Below, piece by piece: positions 1 through 5,326 of a stretch of 6,351 nt of DNA. Numbering within the stretch: position 1 is the stretch's first letter; the number at the start of each line of letters is the position of its first letter. Where the stretch lies: positions 1 to 6,351 of the forward strand of contig JAQGOW010000358.1 in NCBI GenBank assembly GCA_028293405.1. Direction: 5' to 3'. The notes beneath the pieces were generated by a model. It was not told where the DNA came from. It did not search any database and was given only the letters and a program-made list of their open reading frames with translations. Position numbers and translations under genes: made by a program. This stretch comes from Verrucomicrobiales bacterium. GTDB lineage: Bacteria > Verrucomicrobiota > Verrucomicrobiia > Limisphaerales > Palsa-1400.

Positions 1-4
1 TTTC

Positions 5-39
5 AAGATCCAAAGAAGCTCCAAAGTCCAAGCTCCAAA
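5..39. repeat. Short direct repeats AAG(A/C)TCCAAA, three copies
   Basis: Three near-identical 10-bp units are visible: AAGATCCAAA at 5-14, AAGCTCCAAA at 16-25 and AAGCTCCAAA at 30-39. The composition (A- and C-rich, almost no G) differs sharply from the coding DNA that follows. I associate such arrays with intergenic filler in Verrucomicrobiota genomes; that is recollection, not a search result. The array begins at or before the window edge, so its full length is unknown. The cytochrome reading frame happens to be open through it. Confidence 0.6.
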
Positions 40-53
40 TAATACAGACAACT

Positions 54-71
54 GCGGACATGACCGTCCGC
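54..71. repeat. Inverted repeat (hairpin) at the start of the cytochrome/TPR frame
   Basis: GCGGAC (54-59) and GTCCGC (66-71) are perfect inverted copies around a six-base loop, ATGACC. The first ATG of the following reading frame (60-62) sits in that loop. There is no T-rich tail, so this is not a terminator of anything upstream. It looks like the end of a repeated palindromic element abutting coding sequence, and it suggests the ATG at 60 belongs to the repeat rather than being a true start codon. Confidence 0.5.
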
Positions 72-1277
72 GCTCCGGTGATTGATCCGATCGCGCATAG
101 TCATCATCCGGCGGGCAAGGGCGGCAGTTTGTGCGTCGATTGTCATATGCCGCAGACGACTTATATGCAGCGGCACTCGCGGCATGATCATGGGTTCACG
201 ATTCCGGATCCGGTGCTGACGGTGGAGGCGGCGATTCCGAATGCTTGCAATAAGTGTCATGCGGATAAAACGGCGCAGTGGGCGGTTGATACGAATGAGA
301 AATGGTACGGCGATCGAATGCAGCGGTTCACGCGGACGCGCGCGCGGGCGGTAGTTGCGGCGCGTCGTCGTGCGATGAACGCGGCGGATTTGCTACTGAG
401 CACGATTGCGGGTGAGACGAATGGGTATTGGCGAGCGTCGGAGATTACGTTGTTGAGTCGGTGGATTTCGGAACCGAGGGTGGCAAAGAAGATTTTTGAG
501 AACGCCACGGCGCATGATCCCCTGCCCCGCGCGATGACGGCTCGGGCGCTGTCGCCTTTGGTCGGGCAGCAGGATCAGCAGGCGATTCGGGTGTTGCAGA
601 TTTTGTCGCGAGATCCAGTTCGGGCGGTGCGGATTGAAGCGGCGCAGTCGTTGCGGACGTTGCTGGATACGAATTCGTTGGCGGCTCGGGAGTATTTTAC
701 GTTTTTACAGGAGAACGCGGATCAGCCTTCGGGCGCGATGCAACTTGGCGGTTACTACTTCGACCATGGTGACGCTACTACGGCCCTGAGTTGGTTTCAG
801 AAGGCGGCTGATTGGGACACGAATTCGGCGCCGTTGCGGCACGAATTGGCGGTGGCGTTGAGCGCGAATGGAAAGACGGCAGAGGCGATCGAGCAATTGC
901 GCGCGGCGTGTCGACTGGCACCGAATGAATCGGACTATCATTACAAGCTCGGATTGGCGTTGGCCGAAATTGGTGATTTGAAGGGTGCGACGGGTGAACT
1001 TGAACAGGCGGTGGCGAAGAACGCGGAGTTCGCAGATGGTTGGTACAATCTTGGTTTAGCGTATTCGCAGTCGGGTCGGTTGCAGGACGCGGTGCGGAGT
1101 ATCGAACAAGCGGAACGGGTGAGTTCGACGGAGGCACGATATCCATACGCGCGTGCGACGATTTTGGCGCGGATGGGGCGCACGGCTGAAGCTAAAGAAG
1201 CGGCGTTGCACGTGTTGTCGATGGACCCGAAGAATCAGCAGGTGGTGGAGTTGTTGCAGGGGCTGGAGCAGAAGTAG
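60..1277 (+). CDS. Multiheme cytochrome c/TPR protein, N-terminally incomplete
   Basis: This is the C-terminal part of a periplasmic multihaem c-type cytochrome fused to HEAT-like and TPR repeats. Two haem-binding CxxCH motifs are seen, at residues 25-29 (CVDCH, followed by MP) and 63-67 (CNKCH), with the His-rich HSHH at 13-16 and the NACNxCHxDK pattern typical of this family. Residues about 120-205 look HEAT-like. About four to five TPR units fill 226-395. Known members are much longer (my recollection: around 700 residues), with a signal peptide and several more CxxCH motifs before this point. Here no signal peptide is present, no ribosome-binding site precedes ATG 60, and the DNA before it is repeat-like. 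The frame has no stop back to base 3, so the gene may extend left. It could be a gene truncated by repeat insertion, a pseudogene or an assembly join. An electron-transfer or protein-interaction role is family inference. Confidence 0.8.
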   Translation: MTVRAPVIDPIAHSHHPAGKGGSLCVDCHMPQTTYMQRHSRHDHGFTIPDPVLTVEAAIPNACNKCHADKTAQWAVDTNEKWYGDRMQRFTRTRARAVVAARRRAMNAADLLLSTIAGETNGYWRASEITLLSRWISEPRVAKKIFENATAHDPLPRAMTARALSPLVGQQDQQAIRVLQILSRDPVRAVRIEAAQSLRTLLDTNSLAAREYFTFLQENADQPSGAMQLGGYYFDHGDATTALSWFQKAADWDTNSAPLRHELAVALSANGKTAEAIEQLRAACRLAPNESDYHYKLGLALAEIGDLKGATGELEQAVAKNAEFADGWYNLGLAYSQSGRLQDAVRSIEQAERVSSTEARYPYARATILARMGRTAEAKEAALHVLSMDPKNQQVVELLQGLEQK

Positions 1278-1297
1278 CGAGTGTCGGCATTTCGCAT

Positions 1298-1328
1298 TTC
1301 ACACTTCCGCGTAGCGGCCGTTTATCCT
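1298..1328 (+). promoter_or_regulatory. Possible sigma70-type promoter for the LysM lipoprotein gene
   Basis: TTCACA (1298-1303) matches the -35 consensus at five of six bases. TATCCT (1323-1328) matches the -10 at four of six, with a long 19-base spacer. Transcription would begin around 1335, only about five bases before the ATG at 1340, which fits the absence of a Shine-Dalgarno site there. The 62-base gap also holds a tandem GCATTTC pair (1287-1300) and a small CCGC/GCGG hairpin (1307-1317). The spacer is non-ideal, so the call is weak. Confidence 0.28.
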
Positions 1329-1339
1329 AGGCTCGCATC

Positions 1340-2080
1340 ATGATTCGTGTGCCAGGGTGGCTTTTCATCGCAGTTTGCTCAGTGTGGCTTGTTGGCTGTA
1401 CTGAGACGACTGAGGTTCCCAATGATGACCAGAATCCGCATTTCCAACGCGCGCACGAGATGATTAATGCGCAGGACTTTGCGGGTGCGGTTGGGGAGTT
1501 TGAAAAGGTGTTGGAGAAGAATCCCGGGTCGGCGGCGACGCATTACGAACTGGGTTGGATTTGTGAGAATGACAAGATTCGGGATTATGCTGCGGCGATT
1601 TATCATTATCGGAAGCATTTGGAACTGAAGCCGGATTCGGATAAGGCAGCGCAGGTTCATGAGCGCATCGGTGTGTGCAGACGGGAGTTGGCGAATGGCG
1701 AGTTTCCGCTGCCGACTTCACAGAATTTGCAGAAGGAGGTTGATCGGTTGAATGCGGAGAATTTGATGTTGAAGCAGCAGGCGGAGACGTTGAAGGGGCA
1801 ACTGGCGATGGCGCAGTTGGCTTTGACGAATCAAGCGACGGCGTTGGCGAATTTGCGGTCGGGGTCGGGTGCGCAATCGTCGAGCGGTGGCAGTGGATTG
1901 GCGATCGATGTGACTCCGTTGCCCAAAATTCCACGGGTTTACCAGATTCAATCGGGCGATACAATTAGTGGAGTGGCGGCGCGGTTTAAGTTGAAAGTGT
2001 CGGCAGTGTTGGCGGCGAATCCGAAGGTGCGGCCGGAGAAATTGCGGGTGGGGCAGAATATTAATTTGCCGGGGCAATGA
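1340..2080 (+). CDS. TPR and LysM domain lipoprotein
   Basis: This is a 246-residue envelope lipoprotein. The N-terminus has a positively charged start, a hydrophobic core (residues 7-19) and a lipobox LVGC at 17-20, so Cys20 is the likely lipidated residue. Thr at +2 rather than Asp would favour the outer membrane under E. coli sorting rules. Two TPR-like helical repeats cover about 34-105, including FAGAVGEFEKVLEKNP and AAAIYHYRKHLELKP. A Leu/Glu/Gln-rich coiled coil spans about 130-172, then a Ser/Gly linker, then a LysM domain at 200-244 starting VYQIQSGDTI and ending INLPG. LysM domains bind the GlcNAc-containing glycan of peptidoglycan, so the protein probably links a membrane to the cell wall and displays TPRs for a partner. 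ATG 1340 is chosen because the signal sequence begins there. No Shine-Dalgarno site is seen. The partner is unknown. Confidence 0.88.
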   Translation: MIRVPGWLFIAVCSVWLVGCTETTEVPNDDQNPHFQRAHEMINAQDFAGAVGEFEKVLEKNPGSAATHYELGWICENDKIRDYAAAIYHYRKHLELKPDSDKAAQVHERIGVCRRELANGEFPLPTSQNLQKEVDRLNAENLMLKQQAETLKGQLAMAQLALTNQATALANLRSGSGAQSSSGGSGLAIDVTPLPKIPRVYQIQSGDTISGVAARFKLKVSAVLAANPKVRPEKLRVGQNINLPGQ

Positions 2081-2090
2081 AAACCGGAGA

Positions 2091-2168
2091 TAGCAAATAG
2101 CAAATAGCAAATAGCAAATAGCAAATGGCAAATAGAAGAATGGAAGATAGGAGTTAGAAGATAGAAGA
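2091..2168. repeat. Heptamer tandem array (TAGCAAA then TAGAAGA variants)
   Basis: Five perfect TAGCAAA units run from 2091 to 2125, followed by TGGCAAA (2126-2132), TAGAAGA (2133-2139), one extra A, TGGAAGA (2141-2147), TAGGAGT (2148-2154) and two TAGAAGA units (2155-2168). The array ends one base before the ATG at 2170. Because the period is seven and each unit carries TAG, stops fall in all three + frames every 21 bases. The second half is purine-rich and may supply a weak ribosome-binding sequence (GGAG at 2150-2153 or AGAAG nearer the start). The units look like slippage products of one ancestral heptamer. Confidence 0.85.
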
Positions 2169-2169
2169 G

Positions 2170-2979
2170 ATGTTTGCTCGCATTACATTTGTTTTCGTCC
2201 TGGCTTTTTGGCTGGTGATGAATTTTTTGTTGTGGCGCTCGAAATCGGTCGGGCATCAGCCGATGAGCAATAAGGTTCCGCTGGAGGTTGTGTGGAAAAA
2301 GATTTTGACGGCGCCGGATAATTCTTCGCTTGAGATTCTTCATTACAATGAACGGATTGGGTTTTGCACGTGGTCGGCGAACATTGGTGAAGCGCCACGC
2401 ATCGGAGTGACGCAGTCGGACGAAGATTTGCCGGAGGAATTAACCACGCACGTGACAGGTTACACGCTGGGGTTGGAAGGTCGGGCGGCGCTGAACTCGA
2501 ACAGCGTGATGCATGTGGATTTTTTGGTGAAGCTGTCGACGAATCAGGATTGGCAGGAGTTTCATGGTCGCGCGAATTTGCGGCCGAACACGTGGGACCT
2601 TTCGGCGAACGCGGTGCAAGAGCGGATCAAGTTGCAGGTGACGGATGACTCCGGGACGTGGCAACGCATTTTGAAATTTTCTGATTTGCGCGATCCGGAG
2701 GCGCTGATGCAAAAGCTCGGTGGTGATGTGGATGTTGGAATGTTGGGGATGCTGATACCAGGTGGCAAAGAAGGACTGACTGCGGCCGCGCATGCGCTGA
2801 AGTGGCAGGCGTATTCGGATACGATGCAGTTCGGACATTCGCGCGTGGGGGTTTATCGGCTGGAGACGAATGTGTTTGGGCATAAGATTTTTGTGTTCGT
2901 GAGTAAGGTTGGGGAAATTCTTTGGGTGGAGTTGCCGGATAAGATTGTGTTTCGGAATGAGGCGTTTGGGCATTTTTAG
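2170..2979 (+). CDS. Membrane-anchored protein of unknown function
   Basis: I do not recognise a family for this 269-residue protein. Residues 5-22 form one strongly hydrophobic helix, followed by RSK, so it is either a single-pass membrane anchor or an uncleaved signal; no clear signal peptidase site follows. The remaining roughly 240 residues are soluble and mixed alpha/beta in character, with alternating hydrophobic stretches such as HVDFLVKLS and HKIFVFVSKVGEILWVEL near the C-terminus. There is one Cys (66) and no obvious catalytic motif. Hydrophilic strands with many Asn, Asp and Thr suit a periplasmic location (inference). Coding composition matches its neighbours, so there is no sign of recent transfer. 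The ATG at 2170 lies directly after the heptamer array and is the only start that includes the whole hydrophobic segment. It lies between two envelope-protein genes. Confidence 0.75.
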   Translation: MFARITFVFVLAFWLVMNFLLWRSKSVGHQPMSNKVPLEVVWKKILTAPDNSSLEILHYNERIGFCTWSANIGEAPRIGVTQSDEDLPEELTTHVTGYTLGLEGRAALNSNSVMHVDFLVKLSTNQDWQEFHGRANLRPNTWDLSANAVQERIKLQVTDDSGTWQRILKFSDLRDPEALMQKLGGDVDVGMLGMLIPGGKEGLTAAAHALKWQAYSDTMQFGHSRVGVYRLETNVFGHKIFVFVSKVGEILWVELPDKIVFRNEAFGHF

Positions 2980-2991
2980 GGCGAGGAGATA

Positions 2992-3099
2992 ATGAACCTC
3001 CTCTCACCTGCCCTCTCCTCCCTGCGGGAAGAGAGGGAGAAGACTCCCTACCCTTTCCTTGCCGTGACTTCGTTATTGGTGCAGCTTAGCGGCGCATGA
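2992..3099 (+). CDS. Candidate 35-residue upstream ORF overlapping the next gene
   Basis: A GAGGAG sequence (2983-2988), the best Shine-Dalgarno match in the window, lies three bases before ATG 2992. The frame is open for 35 codons (MNLLSPALSS... to ...LLVQLSGA) and its TGA at 3097-3099 overlaps the ATG of the next gene at 3096 in an ATGA arrangement. That gene has no Shine-Dalgarno site of its own, so reading of this ORF could deliver ribosomes to it. Against this, codons 7-16 fall in a hairpin repeat (3011-3037), the peptide has no recognisable domain, and repeat DNA often gives chance frames. The peptide product is doubtful; the coupling role is the more plausible function. Confidence 0.3.
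   Translation: MNLLSPALSSLREEREKTPYPFLAVTSLLVQLSGA
3011..3037. repeat. Hairpin repeat CCCTCTC...GAGAGGG
   Basis: CCCTCTC (3011-3017) pairs with GAGAGGG (3031-3037). After one C/A mismatch, TCCC (3019-3022) pairs with GGGA (3026-3029) around a TGC loop. This near-continuous 11-pair stem resembles the dispersed CCCTCTCCC...GAGAGGG palindromes found between genes in many bacteria. It lacks a T-tract, so a simple intrinsic terminator is unlikely. It lies between the unknown membrane-anchored gene and the DUF3352-like gene and could affect mRNA stability or partial termination. Confidence 0.6.
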
Positions 3100-5027
3100 T
3101 TTATCGCTTTGCAACGCTCGGGCTCGCGCTGGTTTTATCGATGTCGGCTCGCGCGGCAGTGTTGTCGCCGGAAAAGCTTTTGCCCAAGGATACGGTTTTC
3201 GTCATCACTGCGCCGGATGCGCCGAAAGCGTGGGCGACGATGACGAACACGCCTTACGGCAAGATGTGGGCGGACCCGGCCGTGAAGGCGTTCAAGGATA
3301 AGTTCATTTCGAATTTCCAAAAGGAAGTGCTCGCGCCGATTGAACGGGAGTTTGGTTTTAAATTCGATGATTACGGCAGTTTGGCGCGTGGGCAATTCAC
3401 CATCGCGGTGATTCAAAATCCCGGAGCGACGAAGCCGGAAGATCGTTATTCGCGGTTGTTGATCGTCGATGCGAAGGATCAGGCGGGAAAGTTGCGCACG
3501 AATTTGGTTGAGGTGAAAAAGAGATGGGTGGATTCCGGCAAGGCCAATCGTACGGAAAAAATTCGTGATCTGGATTTCACAACGTTCGTCACCACCAGCA
3601 GCGAGCTTTCTAATTCGTGGGCGAAGATTTTTCCGCCGAAAACTAAAAGGCCGTCCCCTGCCCCAGATGATGCGGATGCCCCCAAATCGGAAAATAAAAA
3701 GATCGAAATTACATTTGGGCAGTCGGACACGCTGTTGCTGATCAGCGATTCGAAAACGGCGATTGAGAAAGTTCTCGGCCGTCAATCGGGCGGGATGATT
3801 GGCGCGTTGGAGGAGTCGCCGGCGTTTCAATCGGACTATGCGGCGCGGCTGCGTAATACGACGATTTACGCGTGGCTGAATGTTAAAGGTGTGGTCGACG
3901 AGTTCGTCAAAGATTATGCGGCGAACAAGCAGGAGTCGAAATTGGGCGCGCCGTTTGACGTGACGAAGGCGATGTCGGCGCTGGGCGTGAATGGATTGAC
4001 GACGGCGACTTTCACGTGGCGCGATGCGCCAGAAGGTATGTTGACGCAGCTTTATATCGGCGCACCGGAATCGGCGCGCAAAGGGATCTTGAAGGTTTTT
4101 GCGGCGGAACCGAAGGACGCGACGCCCCCGGCGTTTGTTCCGGCGGATGCGACGAAGTTTAATCGTTGGCGCCTGAATTTGTCGCAGAGTTGGACGACGC
4201 TGGAGAAGACGTTGACGGATATCAGCCCGAGCTACGGCGGGTTGATTAATTTTGTTTTGGAGAGCGCGGGCAAAGACAAGGACGAGAAATATAATTTCAA
4301 ATCGGAATTGCTGAGCAGCCTGGGCGATGACGTGGTTGGTTACGAGAAGCCGTTGCCGGCGAATGCGGCGCTGGCGGATGATTCGGTGCCTTCGCTGTTT
4401 TTGCTCGGCTCGCCTAATCCGGATAAGCTCGCGGCGACGTTGAAGATTGGTATTGGTGCGCTGGTGCCGGCGGGTGCGCCGGTGAAGGAACGCGAGTTTC
4501 TTGGACGGAAGATTTACACGTTTACTCCGCCGGCGAATCCGAATGCGAAAGAGGCGGCAAAAGGGATGACGTTTGCGGCAGCGAACGGTTATGTCGCGCT
4601 GTCGTCGGATGCTAACTTGATTCAGGATTATTTGCGCGGCACTGAAAACAAGCCGAAGCCGTTGATGGAGACGCCGGGTCTGGCGGATGCGGCGCAGAAA
4701 GTTGGCGGCATGGGCACGGGATTGTTTGGCTATAGCAATTCGGCGGAGCACATGCGTCGCGTAATGGACGCCTTGCGCAAGGATCCGAATGCGGCGGCGG
4801 GATTGTTTGGTGATAGTTCAACCGGTGGTCCGATGGGTGGGTTGAGCGCGAATATTGATGATCCGACGGCGCAGGCAAAGCGGTTTCAGCAGTTTGCGGA
4901 CTTCAGTTTACTGCCGCCGTTTGACGCCATTTCGAAGTATTTCTATTTCTCGGTTTATGCGGGATCGTTCAATCACGAAGGGTTTACGATGAACTTTTTT
5001 GCGCCGACGCCGCCGAAGTTGAAGTAA
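3096..5027 (+). CDS. Exported DUF3352-like protein with apparent internal duplication
   Basis: This is a 643-residue secreted protein of unknown function. Residues 1-20 form a classical signal peptide (Arg4, hydrophobic core 6-16, then SARA before Ala21), so cleavage after Ala20 is likely. The mature N-terminus, with LLPKDTVFVITAPD (28-41) and then YGKMWADPAVKAFKDKF, resembles the opening of DUF3352-type proteins common in Verrucomicrobiota and Planctomycetota; this is family recognition by eye, without a profile search. Two halves appear related: about 93-262 and 405-556 share the order of a 'SLA/SLGD' segment, a hydrophobic LLIVD/LFLLGS strand, a (T)FT(T)F strand, an S-D-x(n)-I-x(n)-L-x-G helix (217-228 and 504-515), and an L-x-E-(S/T)-P turn (238-242 and 523-527). 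No cysteine or metal-binding cluster is seen. The ATG at 3096 overlaps the TGA of a small upstream frame and has no Shine-Dalgarno site. Likely periplasmic or cell-surface; substrate unknown. Confidence 0.8.
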   Translation: MIYRFATLGLALVLSMSARAAVLSPEKLLPKDTVFVITAPDAPKAWATMTNTPYGKMWADPAVKAFKDKFISNFQKEVLAPIEREFGFKFDDYGSLARGQFTIAVIQNPGATKPEDRYSRLLIVDAKDQAGKLRTNLVEVKKRWVDSGKANRTEKIRDLDFTTFVTTSSELSNSWAKIFPPKTKRPSPAPDDADAPKSENKKIEITFGQSDTLLLISDSKTAIEKVLGRQSGGMIGALEESPAFQSDYAARLRNTTIYAWLNVKGVVDEFVKDYAANKQESKLGAPFDVTKAMSALGVNGLTTATFTWRDAPEGMLTQLYIGAPESARKGILKVFAAEPKDATPPAFVPADATKFNRWRLNLSQSWTTLEKTLTDISPSYGGLINFVLESAGKDKDEKYNFKSELLSSLGDDVVGYEKPLPANAALADDSVPSLFLLGSPNPDKLAATLKIGIGALVPAGAPVKEREFLGRKIYTFTPPANPNAKEAAKGMTFAAANGYVALSSDANLIQDYLRGTENKPKPLMETPGLADAAQKVGGMGTGLFGYSNSAEHMRRVMDALRKDPNAAAGLFGDSSTGGPMGGLSANIDDPTAQAKRFQQFADFSLLPPFDAISKYFYFSVYAGSFNHEGFTMNFFAPTPPKLK

Positions 5028-5077
5028 GCGGCTGGTTTCCATAGGCGTGCATCGTGATTTGACGCGCAGGGTTTGAA

Positions 5078-5098
5078 AGGCTCGGCGGGAGCCTCGCC
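5078..5098. repeat. Hairpin repeat after the DUF3352-like gene
   Basis: AGGCTC (5078-5083) and GAGCCT (5089-5094) form a perfect six-pair stem around GGCGG. A second, mutually exclusive pairing joins GGCG (5084-5087) with CGCC (5095-5098). It lies 50 bases after the stop at 5027. No T-tract follows, so termination is uncertain. The sequence with its CCTCGCCCTACC flank resembles a dispersed intergenic repeat. The rest of 5028-5174 shows only a weak promoter-like pair before the tRNA. Confidence 0.5.
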
Positions 5099-5130
5099 CT
5101 ACCAACGTGCTAACAAATGCGAAAATCCAC

Positions 5131-5159
5131 TTGCACGACGGCCACGGGGTCTGTAAGTT
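5131..5159 (+). promoter_or_regulatory. Weak candidate promoter for tRNA-Lys
   Basis: TTGCAC (5131-5136) and TAAGTT (5154-5159) are separated by exactly 17 bases. Transcription would start near 5166, about nine bases before the mature tRNA. Each box matches the sigma70 consensus at only three of six positions, though the most conserved ones (TTG; first T, A and last T) are kept. The stretch after the -10 begins GC-rich (CTCGCGC), as in growth-rate-controlled stable RNA promoters. Placement is better evidence than sequence. Confidence 0.3.
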
Positions 5160-5174
5160 CTCGCGCTCATGGGT

Positions 5175-5250
5175 GGGTTGGTAGCTCAGTTGGTAGAGCA
5201 GTGCCCTTTTAAGGCATTGGTCCAGGGTTCGAGTCCCTGCCAACCCACCA
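5175..5250 (+). tRNA. tRNA-Lys (anticodon TTT)
   Basis: A complete 76-base cloverleaf can be drawn. Acceptor GGGTTGG (5175-5181) pairs with CCAACCC (5240-5246). D stem GCTC/GAGC (5184-5187, 5196-5199) encloses AGTTGGTA. Anticodon stem GTGCC/GGCAT (5201-5205, 5213-5217) has one G-T pair and encloses CTTTTAA, giving anticodon TTT at 5208-5210. A five-base variable region follows. T stem CAGGG/CCCTG (5223-5227, 5235-5239) encloses TTCGAGT. The discriminator is A5247 and the CCA end (5248-5250) is encoded in the DNA. It decodes AAA and AAG. All conserved positions look intact, so it should be functional. No second tRNA is present in the window. Confidence 0.97.
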
Positions 5251-5275
5251 CTTTCTTTCAGGCAGAAGGATGGAG

Positions 5276-5313
5276 TAAGAAGTGACACGAGCTCGTTCTT
5301 ATTTCTAATTTTT
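5276..5313 (+). terminator. Possible terminator after tRNA-Lys
   Basis: TAAGAA (5276-5281) pairs with TTCTTA (5296-5301) around a loop containing the self-complementary CGAGCTCG, and the T-rich TTTCTAATTTTT follows (5302-5313). The arrangement fits a weak intrinsic terminator 25 bases after the tRNA. The stem is A/T-rich and the loop long, so efficiency is doubtful. The same bases overlap a promoter-like pair for the transporter gene. Confidence 0.35.
5282..5311 (+). promoter_or_regulatory. Possible promoter for the MFS transporter gene
   Basis: GTGACA (5282-5287) matches the -35 consensus at five of six bases. TAATTT (5306-5311) is a weak -10 at three of six, with an 18-base spacer. The predicted start near 5318 leaves a leader of about nine bases before ATG 5327, in line with the lack of a Shine-Dalgarno sequence. 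It overlaps the candidate terminator hairpin. Confidence 0.3.
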
Positions 5314-5324
5314 ATCTCGTTCTT
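5292..5324. repeat. Nine-base direct repeat CTCGTTCTT before the transporter
   Basis: CTCGTTCTT occurs at 5292-5300 and again at 5316-5324, 24 bases apart, separated by an A/T-rich spacer. The second copy ends two bases before ATG 5327. It could be a regulator binding pair or simply repeat debris like that in the other gaps; nothing in the sequence decides between them. Confidence 0.5.
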
Positions 5325-5326
5325 CA

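Noticed and set aside
1307..1317. CCGC-GTA-GCGG hairpin as terminator of the cytochrome/TPR gene
   Set aside because: The stem has only four pairs and is followed by CCGTTTATCC rather than a T-tract; too weak to annotate.
2091..2168. Possible CRISPR array
   Set aside because: The units are seven bases long with no spacers, and no cas genes are present. It is a simple tandem repeat.
1718..2343. - strand frames with repeated FAICYLL
   Set aside because: The heptapeptide is just the translation of the TTTGCTA repeat, which lacks stops in every frame on that strand. The flanks are shadows of + strand genes.
3011..3037. Intrinsic terminator after the unknown membrane-anchored gene
   Set aside because: The stem is good but no T-tract follows (AGAAGACTCCC), so it is reported as a hairpin repeat.
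3135..4751. A 538-codon open frame on the - strand opposite the DUF3352-like gene
   Set aside because: The translation is extremely Arg-rich with no domain or signal. It is a shadow created by the codon bias of the + strand gene, which has a clear signal peptide and family resemblance.
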